From contig JAEWIJ010000017.1 of the NCBI GenBank assembly GCA_023387235.1, forward strand, positions 1-15,440: DNA of 15,440 nucleotides, read 5' to 3'. The stretch comes from Pseudomonadota bacterium. GTDB taxonomy: Bacteria; Pseudomonadota; Alphaproteobacteria; Rhizobiales; Hyphomicrobiaceae. Shown piece by piece: positions 6,027 through 12,978 of this stretch. The translations under genes were made by a program, and so were the position numbers. Numbering within the stretch: position 1 is the first letter of the stretch; each line of letters begins with the position of its first letter. The notes beneath the pieces were generated by a model. It ran no database searches. It saw only the letters and a list, made by a program, of their open reading frames with translations, and was not told the DNA's origin.

Positions 6027-7022
6027 TCAGGCCGCCGCTTCGTCGACGAACTTCTTGGCCTGCGCCACCCAGTTGTCGCGCGCAACACGGCCGTTCAGCT
6101 TGAGCGCGCCATCGAGCGCGGCAACGCCATTCGCGTCGAGGTCCGAGATCTGCCAGAAGTGGTAGACGCCGAGATCGTTGAGGCTCTGCTCGAGCTTCGG
6201 GCTGATCCCGCTGATGCGCTTGAGGTCATCCGCCTCGCCGCGCGGCGCGTCGATGCCGACGAAGGCCGGCGTGTCGGGCAGCTCTTCCTCCGGCGGCGCT
6301 TCCGCGGCGCCGATGTCGACACCCGCCGAACTCTGGCCGCGGCCGAGGCCGTCGATCGCGGCGCGCGCAACGAGATCGCAGTAGAGCGTGATCGCGCGGC
6401 CGGCGTCGTCATTGCCGGGGATCGGGAAGTCGATGCCGTCGGGATCGCAGTTCGTATCGACCACGGCGACGATCGGGATCTTGAGCTTCTGGGCTTCCTT
6501 GATCGCGATATCCTCCTTGTTCGTGTCGATCACGAAGAGAAGATCGGGAAGGCCGCCCATGTCGCGGATGCCGCCGAGGCCCTGGTTGAGCTTGTCGCGC
6601 TCGCGCGTAAGGTTGAGCAGCTCCTTCTTGGTGCGGCCGTGCGTATCGCCGCCGAGCATGTCGTCGAGCTGGCGCAGGCGCCGGATCGACTGCGAGATCG
6701 TCTTCCAGTTGGTCAGCGTGCCGCCGAGCCAGCGGTGGTTGATGTAGTACTGCGCCGAGCGCTTGGCGGCATCGGCAACGGCCTCGCCGGCCTGCCGCTT
6801 GGTGCCGACGAACAGCACGCGGCCGCCCTTGGCGACGACATCGCTCACCGCGACCAGCGCCTGATGCATGAGCGGCACCGTCTGGGCGAGATCGACGATA
6901 TGGATGTTGTTGCGGGCGCCGAAGATGAAGGGCGCCATTTTCGGATTCCAGCGGTGGCTCTGGTGGCCGAAGTGCACGCCAGCTTCAAGCAGCTGACGCA
7001 TATTGAATGCAGGCAGGGCCAT
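6027..7022 (-). CDS. rpsB: 30S ribosomal protein S2 with C-terminal helix-hairpin-helix tail
   Basis: Structural protein of the small subunit that binds S1 and the platform region. A 331-residue protein against about 240 in E. coli. The S2 core (1 to about 226) has MRQLLEAGVHFGHQSHRWNPKM at the N-terminus, FVGTKRQA (71-78), HRWLGGTLTNW (96-106) and VVDTNCDPDGIDFPIPGND. An acidic linker (to about 262) leads to DDLKRISGISPKLEQSLNDLGVYHFWQISDL (265-295), a helix-hairpin-helix-like module also found at the ends of some Hyphomicrobiales ribosomal proteins, including L21. The ATG at 7022 gives the standard MALPAF-MRQLLEAG start, with AGGAA nine bases upstream, although the frame is open to 7199. 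It is transcribed before tsf, with its own promoter and a leader that holds a terminator-like hairpin. Confidence 0.98.
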   Translation of the reverse strand: MALPAFNMRQLLEAGVHFGHQSHRWNPKMAPFIFGARNNIHIVDLAQTVPLMHQALVAVSDVVAKGGRVLFVGTKRQAGEAVADAAKRSAQYYINHRWLGGTLTNWKTISQSIRRLRQLDDMLGGDTHGRTKKELLNLTRERDKLNQGLGGIRDMGGLPDLLFVIDTNKEDIAIKEAQKLKIPIVAVVDTNCDPDGIDFPIPGNDDAGRAITLYCDLVARAAIDGLGRGQSSAGVDIGAAEAPPEEELPDTPAFVGIDAPRGEADDLKRISGISPKLEQSLNDLGVYHFWQISDLDANGVAALDGALKLNGRVARDNWVAQAKKFVDEAAA

Positions 7023-7096
7023 GCGTCGTCGTTCCTGTTTTCCGGTTGATCCTCCGCCCACCTGAGAAGGCCCCGCTCGCGCCGCAAAGCACGAGC

Positions 7097-7128
7097 AAAA
7101 AGCCCACCGGAGCGTCGGCCCGGGCTTT
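7097..7128 (-). promoter_or_regulatory. Terminator-like hairpin in the rpsB leader (candidate attenuator)
   Basis: On the minus strand AAAGCCC (7128-7122) pairs with GGGCTTT (7105-7099), a shorter inner CCG/CGG pairing closes a 6-base loop, and the hairpin ends in five T residues (7101-7097). It lies between the predicted rpsB promoter (7171-7199) and the rpsB ATG at 7022. No other minus-strand gene ends here, because the neighbour is the divergent GntR gene. This makes premature termination within the rpsB leader the simplest role. The near-symmetric form also allows function on the plus strand. Confidence 0.55.
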
Positions 7129-7170
7129 CTGTCGGGCGCGGCGCGTAGGTGTGCGTGTGAGATGGGCGGC

Positions 7171-7199
7171 TGTTTAGCCCCTGGCCGGCCGGTTGGCAA
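7171..7199 (-). promoter_or_regulatory. Predicted sigma-70 promoter of rpsB
   Basis: On the minus strand TTGCCA (7199-7194) and TAAACA (7176-7171) are 17 bases apart. Transcription would begin near 7164, giving a leader of about 140 bases. This is the best -35/-10 pair in the gap between rpsB and the GntR gene. The assignment is by consensus only. Confidence 0.5.
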
Positions 7200-7210
7200 G
7201 TCCTGTCCTG

Positions 7211-7283
7211 GCCCCGTCGGGGCGCCGTAACGGCCGGAGCGGCAATTTGCCGGGCGAAGTTGATGAAAAAGGCGGCAATATTC
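7211..7283. promoter_or_regulatory. Possible operator region between rpsB and the GntR gene
   Basis: Three small symmetric or repeated words sit upstream of the regulator: GCCCCGTCGGGGC (7211-7223), CGGCAATTTGCCG (7240-7252, perfect 6-bp arms around one base), and the direct repeat GCGGCAAT at 7239 and 7272. The repeat spacing is 33 bases, about three helical turns. GntR/FCD proteins usually bind short palindromes upstream of their own gene, so autoregulation is plausible. This is inference from symmetry only. Confidence 0.3.
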
Positions 7284-7287
7284 TCAC

Positions 7288-8031
7288 GTGACTCCAATCC
7301 GGTCTTTGAATAGAGAGACGCAAACGCCGCCCCCGAGACCGCCCTTGACCCAGATCCCCCCAAATCCGGTTGCCGATCCCAACGTCAAGCCGACGACGCT
7401 GACCGACCTCGCCTATGCGCGGCTCGAGGAGATGATCGCGACGCTGCTGCTGGCGCCCGGCGACTTCCTCTCCGAGCAGGTACTGGCCGAGACCGTGGGA
7501 CTCGGTCGCACGCCCATCCGCGAGGCGCTTCAACGGCTCGCCCGTGAGGGGCTCGTCAGCATCCTACCGCGCCGTGGCGTCCAGGTGACGCCGATCGATG
7601 CGCGCGAGCAGCTTCTCGTCGTCGAGGTGCGCCGCGAGCTCGAGCGACTCATCAGCCGCAACGCGGCCGCGCGCGCCACGCCTCAGCAGCGCGCCGCCTT
7701 CACGGCGATCGGCGACGGCCTCGACCGCGCCGGCCGCGCGAACGACGCGCTGGAGTTCCTGCGCCTCGACCGGGAGATGAACCTCCTCATGCTGGAAGCG
7801 GCGCACAACCCGTTCGCGGTCCGCACCATGCAGCTCCTCGCCGGCCTCTCGCGGCGCTATTGGTACCAGCATCATCGCGATGCCGGAGACCTGCCGCTCT
7901 GCGCGCGCCTTCATGCCGCGCAGGCCCATGCCGTCGCCGCGGCCGACCCCGAGGGGGCAGGCGCCGCCTCGGACGCGCTCATGGACTACGTCGCCGCTTT
8001 CACGAAGTCCGCGCAGCCCGCGGAAGCATGA
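7288..8031 (+). CDS. GntR-family regulator, FadR subfamily with FCD domain
   Basis: A 247-residue protein. The N-terminal winged helix-turn-helix spans about 38-103 and contains ARLEEMIATLLLAPGDFLSEQVLAETVGLGRTPIREALQRLAREGLV, the characteristic GntR run ending in RRGVQV. The helical FCD effector domain follows (about 107-235), with candidate metal or ligand residues Asp161 in DREMNLLMLEAAHN and histidines in the later HHRD and RLHAAQAHA stretches. Such proteins sense small carboxylic acids and control catabolic operons. The start is uncertain: GTG at 7288 has only a weak upstream GGCGG, and the proline-rich first 35 residues may be partly untranslated. A TTG at 7345 is an alternative. It is divergent from rpsB and convergent with the small gene at 8041. 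Its targets cannot be read from the sequence. Confidence 0.88.
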   Translation: MTPIRSLNRETQTPPPRPPLTQIPPNPVADPNVKPTTLTDLAYARLEEMIATLLLAPGDFLSEQVLAETVGLGRTPIREALQRLAREGLVSILPRRGVQVTPIDAREQLLVVEVRRELERLISRNAAARATPQQRAAFTAIGDGLDRAGRANDALEFLRLDREMNLLMLEAAHNPFAVRTMQLLAGLSRRYWYQHHRDAGDLPLCARLHAAQAHAVAAADPEGAGAASDALMDYVAAFTKSAQPAEA

Positions 8032-8042
8032 TGGGATGCTTC
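8023..8042. terminator. Short hairpin between convergent stop codons
   Basis: Arms GAAGCAT (8023-8029) and ATGCTTC (8036-8042) with a 6-base loop lie across the 9-base gap between the GntR gene and the convergent gene at 8041. There is no T-run, so a termination role on either strand is weakly supported. Confidence 0.25.
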
Positions 8043-8406
8043 AGGCGGCCGCCGCCGAGCGCATGCGCTCGATGACCTCCGCGCGCGTGACCTCATCGTA
8101 GATCGCGATGATGTCGAGCAGCATGGCGTCCACGTCCTCGTCCGACATGGCATTGATGGTCGCGAACACGGCGGCGCGCGTCGGTGCGTTATGCGTGCCC
8201 TGCAGCCTTCGCGCGAGCCGCGAAATCCATTCGCGGAGCTCGCGATCGTCGATCTTCGCGCCGATTTCCGTGACCGCCAGGAGCTGGCGCTCGGCGACGG
8301 CGAGCAGCCGCTGACGCGGCGTTGCGCACCGTGTGGCCAGCTCGAGCACAGCTTCGTGAAGCTGCTCCCAGCACGCCACGACTGCCGCTGGTCCGTTCGT
8401 CCCCAT
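8041..8406 (-). CDS. Small hypothetical helical protein
   Basis: A 121-residue protein I do not recognise. It appears almost wholly alpha-helical, with long amphipathic stretches (ATPRQRLLAVAERQLLAVTEIGAKI; DEDVDAMLLDIIAIYDEVTRAEVIERMRSAAAA). It has no signal peptide, membrane span or cysteine cluster. The ATG at 8406 is preferred to the in-frame ATG at 8454 because GAAGGGA lies about eleven bases before the former and nothing purine-rich precedes the latter. Codon use looks normal for the window. It lies 153 bases downstream of prpE on the same strand and converges on the GntR gene, so it could be a late member of the prpE transcript. The absence of a clear terminator after prpE permits this but does not show it. 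Confidence 0.65.
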   Translation of the reverse strand: MGTNGPAAVVACWEQLHEAVLELATRCATPRQRLLAVAERQLLAVTEIGAKIDDRELREWISRLARRLQGTHNAPTRAAVFATINAMSDEDVDAMLLDIIAIYDEVTRAEVIERMRSAAAA

Positions 8407-8559
8407 GTGCGAGCAATCCCTTCCCGGACGGTGCGCCGACCCCGCCAACTTCATGGTCGCATCGACATGCCGTCGATGGAATAATGCCGAAATCGAAACA
8501 GAGTTGCGCGAACAGACGACGGGATTTCGCCGTCCCGGATAAAGTGTTTCTCGGCGATT

Positions 8560-10473
8560 TCAGCCAGCCTTGCCGATCATGCCGCGCGCGCCCAAGACGC
8601 CGGTGATCTCCTCGAGAATGACCGGGTCGTCGATCGTCGCCGGCATCTTCCAGCTCTCGCCATCGGCAATGGAGCGCATGGTGCCGCGCAGGATCTTGCC
8701 CGAGCGCGTCTTGGGCAGGCGCTGCACCGTCATGACCTGCTTGAAGGCGGCCACCGGACCGATCTCGTCGCGCACGAGCTTGACGACCTCGGTCTCGATC
8801 TCTTTTGCGCTGCGGTTCACGCCGGCGTTGAGCACGATGAAGCCGACGGGTATCTGGCCCTTGAGCTGATCGGCAACGCCGATCACCGCGCACTCGCCGA
8901 CGTCCTTGTGCTTGGCGACGACCTCCTCCATCTGCCCCGTCGAGAGTCGATGGCCGGCGACGTTGATCACGTCGTCCGTGCGCGCCATGACGTAGACATA
9001 GCCGTCCTGGTCAATGTAGCCGGCATCGGACGTCGTGTAGTAGCCCTTGAACTCCGAGAGGTAGCTCGCGCGAAAGCGGGCATCGTTGTTCCAGAGCGTC
9101 GGCAGGCAGCTCGGCGGCAGCGGCAGGCGGATCGCCAGCGTGCCGGTCTCGCCGCGCCGCACTTCATCGCCTTCGGCGTTGAGGACCTGCAGGTCGTAGC
9201 CCGGCATCGGTACGGTCGGCGAGCCGTACTTTACCGGCAACGTGCCGAGCCCGACGGGATTGCCCGCGATCGCCCAGCCCGTTTCGGTCTGCCACCAGTG
9301 ATCGAGCACGGGCACCTTGAGATGCTTCTCGGCCCACTTGATGGTCTCGGGATCGGCGCGCTCGCCGGCGAGGAAGAGCGTGCGGAAGGCGCTGAGATCG
9401 TACTTCTTGATGAACTCGCCGTTCGGGTCGTTCTGCTTGATCGCGCGGAAGGCGGTCGGCGCGGTGAACATCGCCGAGACCTTGTGCTCGGAGATGACGC
9501 GCCAGAAGGCGCCGGCATCGGGCGTACCCACGGGCTTGCCTTCGTAGAGGACTGTCGTCGCACCATGAAGGAGCGGCGCGTACACGATATAGCTGTGGCC
9601 GACGACCCAGCCGACATCGGACGCGGACCAGAAAACCTCACCCGGCTCGATGCCGTAGTGGTTCTTCATGGTCCACTTGAGCGCGACCATGTGGCCACCG
9701 TTGTCGCGCACGACGCCCTTGGGCGAGCCGGTCGTGCCCGAGGTGTAGAGGATGTACAGCGGATCGGTCGCCGCAACGGTGACGCACTCCGCCTTGCGTC
9801 CGCGCTCCTTTGCATCCGCGATCAGAGGCGCCCAATCGTGATCGCGCCCCGCGACGAGCGGCGCCTTTTCCATGGGCCGCTGCAGCACGAGGCACGTCCT
9901 CGGCTTGTGCGCGGCGAGCTCGATCGCCTTGTCGAGGAGCGGCTTGTAAGGGATCACGCGCGCCGCTTCGATGCCGCAGCTCGCGGTCAGCACGGCGACC
10001 GGCTGGCAGTCGTCGAAGCGCGTCGCAAGCTCGTTCGCCGCGAAGCCGCCGAACACGACGCAGTGGATGGCCCCGATGCGCGCGCATGCGAGCATGGCGA
10101 TGACCGCCTCGGGAATCATCGGCATGTAGATGATGACGCGGTCACCCTGCTCGACGCCGAGATCCTGGAGCACGCCGCCGAGCGTCGCCACCTCGTCGGT
10201 CAGCTCCGCGTAGGTGTAGGCTTTGACCGTGTTGGTGACGGGGCTGTCGTAGATGAGGGCTTTCTGCTTGCCGCGTCCGGCGGCAACGTGACGATCGAGG
10301 CAGTTGTAGGCGGTGTTGCATTCGGCGCCGACGAACCAGCGGCCATATTCACCAAGATGCGGATCGAACACCTTCGTCGCGGGCTTTACCCAGTCGATCT
10401 CTTCGGCCGCGTCCCCCCAGAATTTCGCCGGGCAACGTTTCCAGTTGGCATAGACCTCGGCATAACGGCTCAC
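8560..10473 (-). CDS. prpE: Propionyl-CoA synthetase
   Basis: AMP-forming acyl-CoA synthetase (ANL superfamily) of 637 residues that activates propionate to propionyl-CoA via propionyl-AMP. The N-terminal ACAS domain SRYAEVYANWKRCPAKFWG and the run FVGAECNTAYNCLDRHV are characteristic of PrpE rather than Acs. The adenylate-binding loop is YTSGTTGSPKGVVRD (243-257), WWQTETGW is the aromatic/substrate-pocket motif, YYTTSDAGYIDQDGY carries the ribose-binding aspartate, and Lys593 in PKTRSGKILRG is the catalytic lysine of the mobile C-terminal domain. The start is a GTG at 10473, supported by GGGAGGG seven bases upstream; the open frame continues to 10560 without support. A GNAT acetyltransferase gene precedes it on the same strand. 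Acetate or other short acids could also be substrates. Confidence 0.93.
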   Translation of the reverse strand: MSRYAEVYANWKRCPAKFWGDAAEEIDWVKPATKVFDPHLGEYGRWFVGAECNTAYNCLDRHVAAGRGKQKALIYDSPVTNTVKAYTYAELTDEVATLGGVLQDLGVEQGDRVIIYMPMIPEAVIAMLACARIGAIHCVVFGGFAANELATRFDDCQPVAVLTASCGIEAARVIPYKPLLDKAIELAAHKPRTCLVLQRPMEKAPLVAGRDHDWAPLIADAKERGRKAECVTVAATDPLYILYTSGTTGSPKGVVRDNGGHMVALKWTMKNHYGIEPGEVFWSASDVGWVVGHSYIVYAPLLHGATTVLYEGKPVGTPDAGAFWRVISEHKVSAMFTAPTAFRAIKQNDPNGEFIKKYDLSAFRTLFLAGERADPETIKWAEKHLKVPVLDHWWQTETGWAIAGNPVGLGTLPVKYGSPTVPMPGYDLQVLNAEGDEVRRGETGTLAIRLPLPPSCLPTLWNNDARFRASYLSEFKGYYTTSDAGYIDQDGYVYVMARTDDVINVAGHRLSTGQMEEVVAKHKDVGECAVIGVADQLKGQIPVGFIVLNAGVNRSAKEIETEVVKLVRDEIGPVAAFKQVMTVQRLPKTRSGKILRGTMRSIADGESWKMPATIDDPVILEEITGVLGARGMIGKAG

Positions 10474-10480
10474 TGTGATG

Positions 10481-10487
10481 CCCTCCC
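10481..10487 (-). promoter_or_regulatory. Strong ribosome-binding site deciding the GTG start of prpE
   Basis: GGGAGGG on the minus strand, seven bases upstream of GTG at 10473. It sets the N-terminus as (V/M)SRYAEVYANW, which matches where PrpE proteins usually begin. Confidence 0.75.
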
Positions 10488-10508
10488 AGTGAATTTCTGC
10501 AGCATGAT

Positions 10509-10555
10509 CTGCCTTTTCACCACCGATCCGACGCCGCCCGCAACAGGAAAGGCAG
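10509..10555 (-). other. Inverted repeat in the prpE leader
   Basis: CTGCCTTTTC (10509-10518) pairs with GGAAAGGCAG (10546-10555) over 10 bp, with one G-T pair and a 27-base loop. It lies between the GNAT stop codon and the prpE ribosome-binding site. There is no T-run on the minus strand, so it is not a classical terminator. It might protect or regulate the prpE message. Confidence 0.35.
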
Positions 10556-10583
10556 GGCATCGCGGCCGCCTGCGGAATGGCCG

Positions 10584-11093
10584 CTATGAGCGTGCGGCAA
10601 CCATCCCTCGGAATTTCCCGAGCGCGCCCGCCTCGATCTCGCTCGCGAGCAGGCGCGCGGGATCGAACGGCCCCGGCAGCCGAATCTGACCGGGCGGCAC
10701 CGGGGCGAAACCAAGACGCCCGTAGTAGGCCATGTCGCCGACGAGCAGAACGAGCGCCTCGCCCCCGTCCCGCGCCGCGTCGAGAGCTTCGGCGACGAGC
10801 CGGCGCGCATACCCCCGCCCGGCGAGATCAGGCTCAACGGCAAGCGGCCCCAGCAGTACGCCACCCGGCTGCCCGCCGACATTGACCAATGTCATGCGCA
10901 CGGCCGCAATGAGCCTGTCGCCCATCATGGCCACGCGGCAGTACGGCGAGATGTCCGGTGCGCCTTCGCGTACGCGATAGGCCGTCCGCGTGAACCGGCC
11001 CGGGCTGAACGCGCGCGTCTGCAGGGCCACGATGGCCGGAAGATCGGCAGGCACGGTAGGCCTTGTCTCAACGGCGAGCACGTCACTGATCAT
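10584..11093 (-). CDS. GNAT-family N-acetyltransferase (YhbS-like)
   Basis: A 169-residue acetyl-CoA-dependent acyltransferase. The acetyl-CoA-binding motif A is LGPLAVEPDLAGRGYARRLV (81-100), with the RGYARRL loop holding the pyrophosphate. The later LVLLVGDMAYYGRLGFAPV (115-133) is typical of the COG3153/YhbS group. No second domain or transporter-like part is seen, so it is cytoplasmic. The ATG at 11093 (MISDVLAV) has GAGGGGG about ten bases upstream and places the fold correctly; the open frame extends to 11177 without support. The next gene on the strand, 110 bases on, is prpE, whose catalytic lysine belongs to a class known to be silenced by protein acetyltransferases. Whether this enzyme acts on PrpE is only an inference, and small-molecule substrates are equally likely. 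Confidence 0.85.
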   Translation of the reverse strand: MISDVLAVETRPTVPADLPAIVALQTRAFSPGRFTRTAYRVREGAPDISPYCRVAMMGDRLIAAVRMTLVNVGGQPGGVLLGPLAVEPDLAGRGYARRLVAEALDAARDGGEALVLLVGDMAYYGRLGFAPVPPGQIRLPGPFDPARLLASEIEAGALGKFRGMVAARS

Positions 11094-11303
11094 CCGGCAA
11101 ATGCCCCCTCGCGCCGCATGACGCAGATGATAAAGCGCGCCCCGGCCGGAGCCGATCGGCGCGCGAGGGGAATGCACCTAGCCCCAGTGCCCCGCGGCGT
11201 CAATCCAACATAAGAGGGCAATCGGGCAACGCGCTGGCCCATCCGGCGATGCCGCGCACACACGATGCCGTGTTATGCTTGCGGGGCGCAGGCGCGAGCT
11301 GGT

Positions 11304-11705
11304 ATGCAGCCGCTCTCAGATCACGAGGACGCTCGCTACGTGTACAACTGCCTGAAGTGCCCCGGCTTCTGCTGCTCCTATCCGGTGATCGCCATCAACA
11401 AGCGGGATGTCGAGCGGCTGGCGAAGTTTCACGAGGTCGACTTCGATACGGCCGTGAAGCGCTACACGAAGAGCGCGCACGGTCACAAATACCTGCTCAG
11501 GCGCAAGGCTGATCCTCACTTCGGCAAGATCTGCCGCTTCTTCGACACGGAGGAGCGGCGCTGCACGATCTACAAGGGCCGCCCGTCAGTATGCCGCTCC
11601 TATCCCGGGCCTGGCCGCTGCGGCTATTACGACTTCCTGAGCTTCGAACGCCGCGCCCAGGACGATCCCGACCGCGTCGCCACGACGGATCACAAGGAGA
11701 ATTGA
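11304..11705 (+). CDS. YkgJ-type zinc/iron-chelating cysteine-cluster protein
   Basis: A 133-residue protein of the YkgJ/CxxCxxCC family, thought to bind a metal or Fe-S cluster; the exact function is unknown. The signature is NCLKCPGFCC (Cys16, Cys19, Cys23, Cys24), followed by Cys77 (KICRFF), Cys87 (RRCTIY), Cys97 (SVCRSYP) and Cys106, eight cysteines in all. The CTIY-GRPSVCRSYP segment is the family's second hallmark. The start is uncertain: ATG at 11304 puts the signature 16 residues from the N-terminus, as is usual, but ATG at 11265 would add 13 residues including another CxxC. Neither has a strong ribosome-binding site. It is transcribed alone and ends at the hairpin at 11732. Confidence 0.82.
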   Translation: MQPLSDHEDARYVYNCLKCPGFCCSYPVIAINKRDVERLAKFHEVDFDTAVKRYTKSAHGHKYLLRRKADPHFGKICRFFDTEERRCTIYKGRPSVCRSYPGPGRCGYYDFLSFERRAQDDPDRVATTDHKEN

Positions 11706-11731
11706 AAGTACGAGGAGGCGCGCTCACTTCC

Positions 11732-11759
11732 CCTTCTCCCCGTAAGGACGGGGAGAGGG
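11732..11759. repeat. Copy of the CTCCCC/GGGGAG palindromic hairpin, possible two-way terminator
   Basis: Arms CCTTCTCCCCG (11732-11742) and CGGGGAGAGGG (11749-11759) pair over 11 bp with one G-T, leaving a 6-base loop TAAGGA. It is nearly the same word as the second hairpin of the repeat at 3082-3196. It lies between the convergent YkgJ gene (stop 11705) and the acyl-CoA dehydrogenase gene (stop 11784), and there is no T-run. Confidence 0.7.
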
Positions 11760-11783
11760 AAGAGCGTGGTAGCCCGCCGCTTA

Positions 11784-12953
11784 TCAATAGCTCTTCGGCA
11801 ATCCCAACTGCCGCTCGGCAACGTGCGAGAGCACCAACTCGCGCGAGACAGGCGCGATGCGCGCGATCAGGATCTCGCGCAGATAGCGCTCGACGTGGAA
11901 CTCCTTCGCGTAACCCATGCCGCCGTGCGTCATGATCGCGGTCTCACACGCCTCGAAACCGGCCTCACCCGCGAGATACTTCGCCGAATTCGACTCGATC
12001 CCGCACGGCAGGCCGCGGTCGTAGAGCGAGGCTGCCTTGAACACCATCAGGTTCGCCGCTTCGAGGTTCATCCAGCAGCGCGCGAGCGGATGCTGGATCG
12101 CCTGGTTCTGGCCGATCGGACGGCCGAACACGACGCGATCCTTGGCGTATTGCGTCGCGCGCTCGATCGCCACACGCCCGAGACCGACCGCCTCCGACGC
12201 GATCAGGATGCGCTCGGGATTCATGCCGTGCAGGATGTACTGGAAGCCCTTGCCTTCCTCACCGATGCGATCCTCGATCGGGATGTGGAAGCCGTCGAAG
12301 AACACCTGATTGGAGTCGACCGCCTTGCGGCCCATCTTCTCGATCTCGCGCACCTCGACGGTCTTGCGGTCGATCGTCGTGTAGAAGAGCGAGAGGCCCT
12401 CGGTCGGCTTCTTCACCTCCTCGAGCGGTGTCGTGCGCGCGAGCAGCAGGATCTTCTCGGCGACCTGCGCCGTCGAGATCCAGATCTTGGCACCGTGCAC
12501 CTTGTAGCCTGAATTGCCATCGCGGATCGCCCGCGTCTTGAGGCGCGTAGTATCGAGTCCAACGTTCGGCTCGGTGACGGCGAAGCAGCTCTTCTCCTTG
12601 CCGGCGATGAGCGGCGGCAGCGCGCGCTGCTTCTGCTCTTCAGTACCGAAAACGACGACGGGATTGAGCCCGAAAATGTTCATGTGGATCGCGGAGGCGC
12701 CCTGCATGCCGGCACCGGACTCCGCAATCGCCTGCATCATGATCGCCGCTTCGGTGATGCCGAGCCCTGCGCCGCCGTATTCTTCCGGCATGGCAATGCC
12801 GAGCCAGCCGTCGGCCGCGAGCGCCTGATGCAGCTCGACGGGAAAACCGCCGTGGCGATCCTTCTCGAGCCAGTAGCTGTCGCCGAGGCGCGCGCAGATC
12901 TTGAGGATCGCGTCGCGGATGCCCTGCTGCTCCTCGGTAAAAGAGAAATCCAT
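11784..12953 (-). CDS. Acyl-CoA dehydrogenase
   Basis: FAD-dependent alpha,beta-dehydrogenase of acyl-CoA thioesters, 389 residues, with the usual three domains: the N-terminal helical part (MDFSFTEEQQGIRDAILK), the beta domain with CFAVTEPNVGLDTTRLKTRA (123-142) and KIWIS (156-160), and the C-terminal helices with RVVFGRPIGQNQAIQHPLA and THGGMGYAKEFHVERYLRE (342-360). The site of the MCAD catalytic glutamate aligns with Pro368 (ARIAPVS). Glu247 in NPERILIA instead occupies the place used by isovaleryl- and long-chain acyl-CoA dehydrogenases. The ATG at 12953 has AGGAA about eight bases upstream. It follows the alpha-methylacyl-CoA racemase gene after 25 bases, so the pair surely forms one operon and 2-methyl-branched acyl-CoAs are likely substrates. 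Confidence 0.93.
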   Translation of the reverse strand: MDFSFTEEQQGIRDAILKICARLGDSYWLEKDRHGGFPVELHQALAADGWLGIAMPEEYGGAGLGITEAAIMMQAIAESGAGMQGASAIHMNIFGLNPVVVFGTEEQKQRALPPLIAGKEKSCFAVTEPNVGLDTTRLKTRAIRDGNSGYKVHGAKIWISTAQVAEKILLLARTTPLEEVKKPTEGLSLFYTTIDRKTVEVREIEKMGRKAVDSNQVFFDGFHIPIEDRIGEEGKGFQYILHGMNPERILIASEAVGLGRVAIERATQYAKDRVVFGRPIGQNQAIQHPLARCWMNLEAANLMVFKAASLYDRGLPCGIESNSAKYLAGEAGFEACETAIMTHGGMGYAKEFHVERYLREILIARIAPVSRELVLSHVAERQLGLPKSY

Positions 12954-12978
12954 CTGAGTGTTTCCTGTTGTTCTTGCG

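Noticed and set aside
5964..7049. Long plus-strand open frame opposite rpsB
   Set aside because: Mirror of a conserved ribosomal gene, with no independent start signal or motif.
8407..8559. Gap between prpE and the small gene examined for a terminator or RNA gene
   Set aside because: Only short 5-6 bp stems without a T-run were found. Nothing there is strong enough to list.
8908..10689. Open frame of nearly 600 codons on the plus strand opposite prpE
   Set aside because: The opposite strand carries an unambiguous PrpE with all motifs. The antisense translation is compositionally biased and unlike any family.
11265..11303. Extended N-terminus of the YkgJ-type protein with an extra CxxC
   Set aside because: No ribosome-binding site, and the family normally begins close to the NCLKC signature, so the CxxC is probably untranslated.
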